From Branchinecta lynchi (taxonomy: Eukaryota; Arthropoda; Branchiopoda; Anostraca; Branchinectidae), in assembly GCA_023053575.1 (NCBI GenBank), contig JAKZAP010000001.1:30646533-30710532 (forward strand): a stretch of DNA of 64,000 nucleotides, in the 5' to 3' direction. The position numbers were made by a program, and so were the translations under genes. Positions 44,801 to 53,065 of this stretch are shown here, piece after piece; the first letter of the stretch is position 1, and every line of letters begins with the position of its first letter. The notes beneath the pieces are model-generated. The model saw nothing but the letters and a program-made list of their open reading frames with translations, was not told the origin of the DNA and did not search any database.

Positions 44801-47800
44801 TCGGTCCCGGTTTTGCTAGTTCGGGCACTTCCAGATAAGCTAGGACGATGCAACTTTCAGGCATATCAGGGACCAGACCAGATTAAATTAGAAATAGTCA
44901 CTTCCCCGATCCGACCACCTGGAGGGGAGTGGAGGAAGGGGTAATCCCCGAAAATTAGGAAAAATCATATATATTTAGCTTACGAACAGGGATCGGATCT
45001 TAATGAAACTTGACATATGGAAGGACCTCGTGTCTCATACGTTCAATTTCAAATCCAGACCGGATCCGGTGACATTGGGGGGATTTCGAGGGGGAAACCG
45101 GAAATCTTGGGAAATGCTTATAGTGGAGAGATCCGGATGAAACTTGGTGGAAAGTCCTAGATACAGACTGGCAAAACCGGAACGGATCCGCTCCCTTTGG
45201 GGGAGTTGGGGGCAGATTTCTATTGATCTCGCGAGTTCGGTGCTTCCTAATGTGCTCGGACGAAGAAAATTCGCAGGCACGTCACGGACTCGACCAGATT
45301 AAATAGGAAACAGTCACAACCCCGATCCGACCATCTGAGGGGGAGTGGAGGGAGGGGGAAGACCAAAAATTCAGGTATTTTTAACTTGCGAACGGGTGAT
45401 CGGATCTTGATGAAAGTTTATATTTAGGATGACCTCGTGTCTCAGATGTCCCACTTTAAATCCGGACCGGATCCGATGACACTGGGGGAAGCTGGAGGAG
45501 GGAACCGGATATCTTGAGAAACGCTTAGAGTTGAGGGATAGGGATGAAACTTATTTGAATGAAACTTGTCAGGTGGAAAGAGCTATCGCCTAAGATGTTC
45601 TGTGTCAAGTCCGGGTCGGTTCCGATACTTGTGAGGGGATGGGGGGGGGGGGGGACCGGAAAACTCAAGAAACGCTTAAAGCAGAGGGATGGGGATTGAA
45701 TTTAATGGAGAGAACAACTATTAGGCCTAGATACGAAATTGACGGTAGTCGCGAGTTAGAATAGTTCCAGATGTACTAAGACAACGAAACTTTGCAGGCA
45801 TATTAGTCACTCGACATGATTGACTTAAGAACCTGACACAACATACCCCCGGAAACTTCCGTTCCTAGATCCGAGCATTTTCGGGGGAGCGAGGGAAGGG
45901 AAATATGCAAATGGAATTCTCAAAATTGCAAACGAGTGGTCTGACTCTAGTGAAACTTAATGGCGGATAAGAATCGACGACCTAGAAAAGTAAAACAAGC
46001 AGGGGGGGGGGGGGGACTTTTAACATGCACAAAAATCAAGCGGGTGTACTGAATGCGATGCAAGTTCGACGGTGACAAGTTTATGCGGCCTAGATTTATT
46101 ATTCGGCATCCGGGCCGGATTCGGCCAAGGTAGGGAAGGGGCACCGGAAATTTGCAGATAGGCTATGCTCCGATTTCAGTAAAACTTGATGGACGGGAAG
46201 AGGGGATTAAGGTTTCCAAGTTCTCTTCGGCCACAGTGGGGTGTTGGAGGGAGATTGCCAGGAACTTTGAGGCTCGCATAGGGGGTCAAACGAGTGCATC
46301 AGTTTAAATGACACATGTAGATAGAGCATATATCCTAGATAACATATTTTAGGGTCCGAACCGGATCCGACAACGGTGGGAGGGGGTACCGGAATTTCCC
46401 AAAAATGCTCAGATTCGAGAGAAACTTGACAGATGGTATAAAAGGAGATGGTTTAGATGATCCTTTTTTTAGTCGAACCAGATTCGGCCAATGTAGGTGG
46501 AGATGGAGAGAGTACCGGAAATCGTGTAGCACGTCTATAGGATCGAGGGGATTTATTGGGCTGAAACTTGTAAGTTTGAACAGTCATTGGCGTTTGCTAC
46601 AGATAATCCGACACGATGCCGGAACTGCTCAGAATTGAGTGAAACTAAATATCCTATTTCTATTTCCGAACCGCATTTTTGGATGGTGGGTGTATTTTGT
46701 GACGTTCTCATCTCCTTTCTTGTACCGCCTACCCGTTGCAAGCGCCACATGAGCTCGTAGCTCTTGTTTGTTCGCAAAAATAACTATATCAAGGTAAAAT
46801 TACGTCAAACGTAAAGTGAATAAATACAACGACAACAACAAAACAAGATACTCAGACCGCACAATAGGTTAATTAAAACTGATTTGATCAACCGATTCTG
46901 ATCAGAGTTGATCAAGTAAAATTCCGGTCGTGCGCAACTATCAAACCCACCGCGGCCTCCCAAAAGCATTTGGACTAGCAAGACCGCGCAAACGCGCTAC
47001 GACGGTTGCTGCACCGGCGCTGCAAGTCATCTAAGTGAGTTGGCAAATAGTTGTGGGGCAAGGTGCCGAGTAGGCAAATCTGTTAAATCAAAGAATACGT
47101 ACACCTGGCGTACACTCTAGGTGTAAATAGTCTTTGTGTTAAATTGACTAACGGTTGTCATCTTTGTTTGAGAAATCTGGGCAAATTCTTAATGTATACT
47201 TCTATCCAGGTTTCATGATTGAACTGCCTCGAGTCTTGTATTCATTTTTGATGCTCCTCGGGGTCACTCAGGCCACGGTCAGCTTCATGATGGCAGCAGT
47301 AGCTTGTACGGCTAACACGGTAGACACCCGACGGGTAAGCAGTTTTAACTTCATTTAATCTTAGAATCCGGGTAAACAGAATGATCGCCTGCTGCTTTCG
47401 AATAGGATTTGAAGAAAAGTCTTTGATTTTTTTTTTTAAATAATTATGACCCTTAGTGGTCTGGAAGTGCTGAAACGCGAGCAATTTTCAAGCCACAGCA
47501 GCTTTCACGAGGTTGGTGATATAAGCCGCTTTCACATTGACGCGTCACTGCGATGCGCTGCGTATGCGTTTATCTTGCGCTGCGTACAGGCTGCGTAGCG
47601 TATCTTCGACACCTGTGCCACAAGTTTTCACGCTGGATGTGTATTTACATTTTCCTTTCTCGTTTCTTATACTGAATTCTCGTTTCTTTAACCATTACGA
47701 CGTTTTTCTTCATTGTTAGTAGGTTTTCTCCAGTTTCTCTTCAAAAACTTTCATTTTTCACTGAAAAATCAACGTATGCATCGACGCAACACAAGAATAG

Positions 47801-48976
47801 AACTTGGTCCTATTCTTGCGTAAGCGCGACGCAGAGGTTGCGGCTCAGTGTGAAAGACTCAACGCGTCAGTATGAAAGCGGCTATAATCTTGATGCGGAA
47901 AGATGATTCGGATCGGGCGATCCCGGACCAGAAATCCTGCCACGATTTTCCTCGCCATCGTCGATTCCATGCGGAAAAGTTTAGATTTTTTCAACTTGAT
48001 GATGAAAGTGCACGAAATCCGCCCGGAAAAACCTGATCGTCTTTCAGCAACATTAAAATAACATGCACTTCCAATGCGATTTTCGCAGTCGGATGACGGA
48101 CGTATCACATCCATGCTTCTGTCCGAAAATGTCAGTTCGGCGTGAGTAGAAAATAGTCTACTTTTATCGGAGCGAATTTTAAACGCGAGCGATAATTGTC
48201 TTCTGTAACTGGAATAACTATAGACAATTATGACGATTACGCAAATTTCGCATGTGAAATCATATCGTACTGTCTATGCACGTACTTCAGCGAATCGACC
48301 TATTTTCTCGAAACTAGAAGCCGGGAAAACACAGGCAGTCAACTTTGAAGTCGGAGAAGTAAGGCGTGAGGTTATCGCGGTAGGCTGTCCGTTTCGTAAG
48401 TCGACTTCTAACAGTTTGCAGTTCTATGAGTATGGATGCGACTAAAGCAAGTACATAAAACCGTGAAAGTGCAATGAACAAGCTCTTGGACTTTCACCGC
48501 TAACCAAAAAGTTCTCAGGGACTCAAGTTTGTAGAGTTTAGGCAGCAACGACGATCTTCGCTATTTTTTTTTTGTACCGATTAGAAACGCAAAGTTGTGG
48601 AATGCTGAGCTGAATTCACTTACCAAACCGTCACTGCCATGATTGTCAGAAAGAGCCTTATCCATTCGACAAGCCAATCGCGTTTGTCATATTATCAGTT
48701 TGAGCTGCTTCCCTAGTTATAACAAGCACCACGTGCCACTAGTATATGACATTTCCGTTATTAAACTATTTATTTTTATTAAAGCGGCTGCGACCATCAA
48801 TAGCCTTCATATACGACAACGCTCCCGACGGGACACCGCAGCGAAGCATCAGGGCCTGGGATTTACCACCAACACCTAAAGAAGTTGAAGCTGGCCTTGC
48901 TAGCCCCGTGGACACCCCGGAATCAGTGCAGACATCTGCAGAGACTGTAGAGGATCTGCCTCCACCATACGAATAG
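32829..48976 (+). CDS. Gene C: four-pass membrane protein, MS4A/CD20-like, with C-terminal PPPY motif
   Basis: Six coding exons, 32829-33044, 37845-37969, 38861-38984, 39532-39748, 47210-47334 and 48785-48976, total 999 nt (332 residues plus TAG); all junction phases (0, 2, 0, 1, 0) agree and donors are GTTAGT, GTAAGT, GTAGGT, GTAAGC and GTAAGC. An in-frame TAA 21 bases upstream supports the ATG. The N-terminal 55 residues are hydrophilic with an Arg-rich cluster (36-46). Predicted membrane spans: about 60-78, 88-106, 115-139 and 236-260. A short loop joins spans 1 and 2. A loop of about 95 residues joins spans 3 and 4 and carries Cys146, Cys153, Cys218 and Cys227 and NxS/T sites, so it is probably outside the cell. 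The C-terminal tail (270-332) is Pro/Glu-rich and ends LPPPYE; PPPY is the class bound by WW domains, for example of Nedd4-type ubiquitin ligases. Topology and the MQIVIGL first span suggest the MS4A/CD20-like group; another tetraspan family is possible. Function is unknown. Introns are up to 7.5 kb and full of repeats. Confidence 0.78.
33066..33471 (-). mobile_element. AGTTTAACTG TIR element in intron 1 of gene C
   Basis: Left end AAAGTTTAACTGAAAAG, right end TTCAGTTAAA, with the interior of 24362-24798 (GAAGACTCGATGAAAATGCG, TTTTCTGCGTCATAGTA). Begins 21 bases after the exon 1 donor. Confidence 0.65.
33472..34055. other. Unassigned part of gene C intron 1
   Basis: No conserved frame or repeat seen. 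Confidence 0.3.
34056..34606 (+). pseudogene. 3' end of a LINE reverse-transcriptase gene, frameshifted, with AAATAA tail
   Basis: ICKFCK (34077-34095) in one frame and, after a one-base shift, DLDHILYKC in the next form the C-x2-C...H-x4-C knuckle found at LINE polyprotein C-termini. The frame then continues to a stop at 34503 with NSFRWLHGLAWNCSASGMFV, related to the - strand copy at 7838-8113. The tail is AAATAAATAAAAATAAATAA. In intron 1 of gene C; not a host gene. Confidence 0.65.
34680..34754 (+). mobile_element. LINE tail with (ATCT)n microsatellite
   Basis: CCCAAAGGCTTAATTAAACATTT is followed by five ATCT repeats, a pattern of LINE 3' ends. The coding part is absent. Confidence 0.35.
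34869..37622. mobile_element. DYAD-family composite array interrupted by a hAT element
   Basis: From TA-GTTGCGTTTTTCGATACC to GATATCTGCAAAAACGCAAC-TA. Four related subunits of about 240-300 bp lie between, each with GATACCATGGTATCTGATAC and a spacer TTGGTGGGAAAGAAGTTATG followed by CACTCTAGATATCAGTG. The unit at 35355-35380 preserves the empty version of the hAT site. Confidence 0.65.
35872..37243. mobile_element. 1.37-kb non-autonomous hAT-like element, intron 1 of gene C
   Basis: Flanked by ATCAGTGA at 35864-35871 and 37244-37251. Termini CAGGGACGTC and the inverse of GACGCCCCTG. The sister tandem unit at 35355-35380 reads CTAGATATCAGTGAATATCA without insertion. No transposase frame is visible; internal sequence near 36650 is shared with a fragment at 43483-43638. 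Confidence 0.78.
38119..38744 (-). mobile_element. AGTTTAACTG TIR element with a nested MITE, intron 2 of gene C
   Basis: Ends CAGTTTAACAGAAAAG and CAGTTAAACTTTAA. The left half matches 33066-33270. The right half is replaced by a 270-bp element (38403-38673). Confidence 0.62.
38403..38673 (-). mobile_element. GTGTTCCAC MITE, copy nested in TIR element
   Basis: Reverse complement of 49024-49301 with few differences (AATAGTTACTATTTCC, CGTTCCAACCTT, CTGTAACGTGATTGG, GTGAGATCCTGCTGGAAAAT). It has several self-complementary AGTAACTACG/CGTAGTAACT segments. Confidence 0.65.
39225..39277 (+). mobile_element. LINE 3' tail, (GATTT)n
   Basis: CAGACGCAGTGAGTAAGATTCT then ACGATTTGATTTGATTTA, a LINE-type 3' end with a GATTT tail, in intron 3 of gene C. 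Confidence 0.35.
40286..40537. mobile_element. MITE with CAGTCTAGTA termini, possibly hAT-like
   Basis: Left CAGTCTAGTACACTAAGCCC and right, inverted, GGACTTAGTCTACTAGACTG. The flanks ATCCTACC and CTCCTGCC agree at 6 of 8 positions, a possible decayed target duplication. A related partial copy lies at 40975-41120 (CACTAAGTGCTAAGCCCTTT, CCCCAGAGGGGTACCAGTAT). Confidence 0.55.
41480..42462. mobile_element. Foldback element of about 1 kb in intron 4 of gene C
   Basis: Arms 41480-41985 and 42050-42462 are imperfect reverse complements (TTTGGTTAAACTGAGACTGG, CTTCTTCCTGTCCTAGATCA, TAGATTGTTTGCCTTTTATT). The ends carry nested short palindromes built from GGGCATGGTGCCCCAACGT. The loop is about 65 bases. 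No coding capacity. Confidence 0.72.
42463..43482. other. Unassigned part of gene C intron 4
   Basis: No repeat boundaries or conserved frame recognised. Confidence 0.3.
43483..43638. mobile_element. hAT-like element fragment
   Basis: GTGAACCAAGACAGACGG resembles GTGAACAAAGACAGACGG inside the element at 35872-37243. The right end GTCGTGACGCCCCTG equals the end of the 31157-31468 element. The left terminus is not found. Confidence 0.5.
43747..44641 (+). repeat. SR2 array-bearing element, intron 4 of gene C
   Basis: Starts AGATCAAAGGTTTGATAGGATCCC, has degenerate modules, CATCTACGAACTTGACCTTA and ends ACGTTTTGGGATCCC followed by A's. Confidence 0.8.
44676..44720 (-). mobile_element. LINE 3' tail, (AATTG)n, reversed
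   Basis: Reverse complement reads AAATAAATTGAATTGAATTG, a pentanucleotide tail typical of LINE 3' ends. No body visible because an SR1 unit follows at once. Confidence 0.3.
44735..46768 (-). repeat. SR1 array-bearing element, about 2 kb, reversed, intron 4 of gene C
   Basis: On the - strand runs from AAGAGCTACGAGCTCATGTGGC (near 46760) to the 3' hairpin region near 44740-44765 (GGCACTTTGCC). Module phrases include AAGTTTCATC, GATCCGGTC and TCGGATCGGGG, with G-runs on the + strand. Confidence 0.82.
46769..47209. other. End of gene C intron 4
   Basis: Unassigned; the acceptor before exon 5 is TTCTATCCAG. Confidence 0.35.
47521..47886. mobile_element. GCCGCTTTC MITE, complete, intron 5 of gene C
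   Basis: Left ATAAGCCGCTTTCACATTGA (then CGCGT) and right, inverted, CAGTATGAAAGCGGCTATAA (with ACGCG before it), about 25 bp. Flanking TATA steps may be the target. Partial copies at 17203-17413 and 61029-61140. Confidence 0.68.
47887..48784. other. Rest of gene C intron 5
   Basis: No repeat family assigned. Acceptor before exon 6 is TTTATTAAAG. Confidence 0.3.
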
Positions 48977-49023
48977 CCGAGAAGACTAAGTGCCCCCGAA
49001 AGCGAAGACTATTGGTTAGGACC

Positions 49024-49301
49024 GTGTTCCACCCTTCTAACAATAGTTACTATTTCCGTTCCATCCTCACGAAAAGTTACTACGCTGACCGTTCCAACCT
49101 TTTCGGAATAGTAACTAATAGTTACTATTTGCTTACGATGCTCGGGAGCGTAGTAACTACGCATCTCTGTAACGTGATTGGTTGGATTCGCCCCTGGCGT
49201 GAGATCCTGCTGGAAAATAGAAAAATCGTTCCAGCCTTGACGGCAAAAAGCGAGAATTCGTCACGTCATGCGTAGTAACTACGGTAAGTAGTGTGGAACA
49301 C
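49024..49301. mobile_element. GTGTTCCAC MITE, just after gene C stop
   Basis: Inverted termini GTGTTCCAC and GTGGAACAC. Starts 48 bases after the gene C stop, so it probably forms much of the 3' UTR. Copy at 38403-38673 is in the opposite orientation. An AATAAA at 49487-49492 is a possible polyadenylation signal for gene C. Confidence 0.62.
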
Positions 49302-49323
49302 GCTCTGGGTGACGCGGAAGTAA

Positions 49324-49647
49324 AAGCCAGGCTTCACCTTCCAGATTTTGCTTCCGGATTCCAGACAGCCGTTTTCGTTGACATGGATCTGGAAGGCGAG
49401 TCCTAGCCAAAAACGTATGGAAGTCTGGGGTGTAGTACACCTCAGATTCTGGAGGGTGTCATAGAGGTAACACATTTGAGAGGCCCAATAAACCTGCAAA
49501 TGAATAGAGTAGGAGAAAAAGAGGGGTTGCAAGTTGTAACAGGAAAGCTAAAGATATTTGAAGGGGCACATAGGAAGTGTTGGGCAGTGCCACGAGCTAC
49601 ACTCATTATCATGAAAATATGGAAGTCTGGAAGGTGAAGCCTGGCTT
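49324..49647. mobile_element. Harbinger-like MITE with TAA target duplication
   Basis: Inverted termini AAGCCAGGCTTCACCTTCCA and its exact partner TGGAAGGTGAAGCCTGGCTT, flanked on both sides by TAA (49321-49323, 49648-49650). A 3-bp TAA duplication is typical of PIF/Harbinger. Confidence 0.72.
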
Positions 49648-50122
49648 TAAGTTGAGTAGAAAAAGGAAAGTTAGCTGTTTCCGCTAGGGTCAGCCGCCGG
49701 TTCATCTGCTTGAGAAATCTACGATATATCAGGACTTGGCTTGAATTCAAATTGACACGTCTTTTTCTTGGCGTCCTATTTCTTTTCTAGTCATTTTAAA
49801 TTAAACATAGTAAACTTTGTAAACTGTTGGGTAGACGATAAGGTCAACCAATGAAGAAGCAAGAAAACAGGGTACGGTACCAAACCAGTGACCGACCATA
49901 CACCGTAGACCGACCCTCTGTAAGGTACGAGGTTGCTCACTCTCAGCCATCTGGTGGACACCTCGGCGGGCCATTGCACGCCACCGCGACGCGTGGTGTA
50001 CATCGTTTCGGCGAGTGATCAGCTCCTCCGTGAGGTAGCCACTGATTCTAAGTAACTACTGACCTTTCAGGTAAAGAGCAGAATCACTGGTAATCAATCA
50101 TTTCCCGCTGCAATCTTGCTAC
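49648..50122. other. Unassigned intergenic sequence
   Basis: No gene seen. Confidence 0.3.
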
Positions 50123-50588
50123 AGGCCCATTCACAACGGTTTTCAGCTAATACTCGGTACCAGGTAGTCTCGAACCCAAGTTGAAATCAGTTCAACTTTT
50201 GAGGGTAGGGCTACTAGATAATCAATTATTTTGGGGAATATTGAGGAATATTATGATTGGCTAGTTTCGAACCAAGTCCAACAGATAAAATCACATCCAC
50301 TCCTTGCTGTCTTGAAAACCGAAAGTGAATTCATGTAATTATTATTCGGTCTGGAATGGTTCAGCACAGGCCAATCAGAATATTCCTCAGTATTCCCCTA
50401 AGTAATCTGACAGGCTAGTACCCTTAAAAGTTGAACTGATTTCAACTTGGGTCCGAGACTAGCTGGTATCCGAAACTGGCACCAATATCAATTGCGAACG
50501 GCAGAAACCTAGCTAATTCCCGGTCTCAGAGCGATTTCCAGAACTGGGTGGTACCGAATATTAGCTAAAACCCGTTGCGAATGGGCCT
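50123..50588. mobile_element. Foldback MITE with 3-bp flanking duplication
   Basis: Arms begin AGGCCCATTCACAACGG and AGGCCCATTCGCAACGG (inverse), flanked by TAC on both sides. Inner arm blocks include GTTGAAATCAGTTCAACTTT and AATATTGAGGAATATT with their complements. The AGTTGAAATCAGTTCAACT segment is itself a palindrome. Confidence 0.68.
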
Positions 50589-51929
50589 TACCACATTTCT
50601 TTACCGGTCCTGCTGATGGTCCTAATACTGATCTGCGGGTTGGTAAAGTTGTTTTTTAACTGATTGTATGTTATGGGGAAAAGAGCTCGTGCTTACGGTA
50701 TGTGGGTTTACAGCAGGTTCTAAACCCAAAGTTTCAAAAGATATCATAAACACGGAGTATTTACTGAGAAGAACTTCATAAGGACCTTCAGAGGGGATTC
50801 ATACCATGATAACATAGCGGCTCTCTCTGTTATAACGAAACAATCAATGAAGCTAAGACAATATAATATATCACATCTGTAAGTTCACTTTGGTCAAGCA
50901 CAATAGCCTACAGTTACAGGAATAAAATTTGAAGACGCAACGCCAAAAACCCCGTATGGTTAATTAACAAAGTAGGTAGAAAAACAACTAAAAGCAAATG
51001 AATGATTTGTTTAACGGTGAAGAACTCTATTTCGCTGACACGTATCAGAAGGGCATTTCACTAGCGGCACCCCTCGGCATTTCTACGCTGTACGCTAGAT
51101 GACGTACTGTCTTAAACAGTAACAGTAGATGGCGTTCTGCGAACCAGTCTAATGCAGCGTACACACGGGCAAGAAATCCCGTCGATTCGAAAGGAATTCC
51201 GGTCGACTCGAAAGGATTCCGTTCGTGAAGAAGTCTAGAAAAAAAGTCTAGCGGGACGAGAATCCTTTCATGACGAAAGGAACTTCGGTCTACTTGAAAG
51301 GAATCTCGTCGGCGGCGCTGGTAAAAAGACAAACAAAAAGTCTAGCTAAGCTTTTGATAGCAGCAGTCTTCAGTACTGATGTCATAAATACTCTCACGAT
51401 ATTTTTTTATTGGCTATACTGAATTTATTTTTGTCAGATTTCTGGTTTGAAGATTTTTTTTTCTCCTCTGCGTGTAAACATGATCTTGTCACCAAGATCG
51501 CATTCTGTTCAAGTTTTCCTGTAGTCGTAAACGCTACATAAGTCTGTAATAAACAGTAAACAATGGCGCCCAAACAAATACTTTCTTCTGGCTGCCTTTC
51601 AACGCCACGTCAGTCACTGGAGAACAGTGACCCTAAATCCATGGAAAAGATAATTGGTAGTGAAAGACCCTTGTGAGAAACCAAGTTATCAACAACTTCT
51701 TATGGGCCCTTGGCTCTACTGAACAGACGGTCCTGCGAAATCTAACGTTAGGGAATTAATTTGATGGCCGCAAACTTCTTACTTTCTCAGGATCACCAAG
51801 CGAGACAGAAAAGGCCCATGCTGAAAATGCAAAAACTAACCCGAGTCAGGTTAACATAAGCTGATACATTTACTTACGTAAGGCACATTTCCTAGACAGA
51901 ACAGTAAAATCTTACATTATGGATTCCTC
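50589..51929. other. Unassigned intergenic sequence
   Basis: Near 51160-51320 a short array of CGAAAGGAATTCCGGTC-like phrases (TCGACTCGAAAGGA, TACTTGAAAGGAAT) recurs in both orientations; otherwise nothing recognised. Confidence 0.35.
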
Positions 51930-52528
51930 AAATAAGATAGAAAAAAACGAGATTTTCGGGGGGGGGGGGGTTCACCCTCGGGGCATACAGAGCAAAGAGG
52001 CTATTTCACGAGTCGCACATGAATCTCGTTAGCGGTGGCCAGTTCTGTGGAAGGTTTTATTGAAAATGGTCAAGCATATAATGGATTTTTGGAGTGGGCC
52101 GATTTCTGGGTTAAAGCTTCTGCGCTTTCCCAGACGGATGGTAAATTGTAAATATACACAGAATTCAAAATTGTAAATAATCACAGATTTGTACATATAC
52201 ACTTTGAACACGCACATTTTATCTTTCGTTATTTTATTTTTATCTGCATGTCATTCTATCGGCATCTTTCTTCTGGTTTTTAGTTACATGTCGTCTTATT
52301 GTCTGTTGGTTCCGCATCGTTTTCCTGTCGTGATTGTGTTGGATTTTATGACTTAGTTCTGTTTTTTTTCGCTGAGGACGGTTTGCCGAAAGTGCAACCG
52401 AAATATCCGGAACTCTATTTATCCTTCGCACATCATCTTGAAGGGGTAACTAGCTGATCAAGAAAAAAACCCCGAAAATCTCGTTTATTCTATCTTTTTT
52501 GAACTGAATGGCCAGCTTGGCTTCAAAC
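51930..52528. mobile_element. Inverted-repeat element between long direct repeats
   Basis: Inner inverted repeats AACGAGATTTTCGGGG (51946-51961) and CCCCGAAAATCTCGTT (52471-52486). The 19-bp sequence CTTAYATTATGGATTCCTC lies at 51911-51929 and again at 52529-52547. The class is unclear: the direct repeat is too long for hAT or mariner. Confidence 0.45.
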
Positions 52529-52547
52529 CTTATATTATGGATTCCTC

Positions 52548-53065
52548 GTAATGGCAATCTCCTTGGCCGTTAAGTAACGATCACGAGGCCCCTATCCCAA
52601 TCCCTTTACATAAAGGGTTTTCGGTGACTCCCTTCTTTATCTATTTTTATTATTAAATAGCGGAAAAAAGATGTAAGAGTCGTGCAAGCTTTAATGTTAA
52701 TTTTAGAGTTTCCCACCTAGGTAACGTGCCCGAAGAGTACATCGAACGATTAAATGCTTGTCTTTTACAAGACAAAATTACTTAATTACTTTGTAGAGGC
52801 AAAAGCCTATATATTATATTTTATTACTATATTATTTTATAGCCACTCGAGAAAATTGTAGATTTGTAGGCGCGGCATCATTATCTGCCGCAACCGACAT
52901 ACGAGTGATTCCAGACACTTTGTCACTGAAAGTTCACAATCGCATTTTGAATCGGTGATCCCTGGTTCACTGCACAATCCGCATATTTGTCTGCACTCGC
53001 TGAAGCTAACGCTGAAACCTTCCATTTCAAACATATATCTTCGAAAGGGAAACACCAGAATCATA
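52548..53065. other. Unassigned intergenic sequence
   Basis: The - strand holds a 75-residue Cys-rich frame (52837-53064) without family signature or splice context; I do not call it a gene. Confidence 0.3.

Noticed and set aside
52837..53064. Cys-rich - strand frame
   Set aside because: No known cysteine spacing, no signal peptide and no adjoining exons found.
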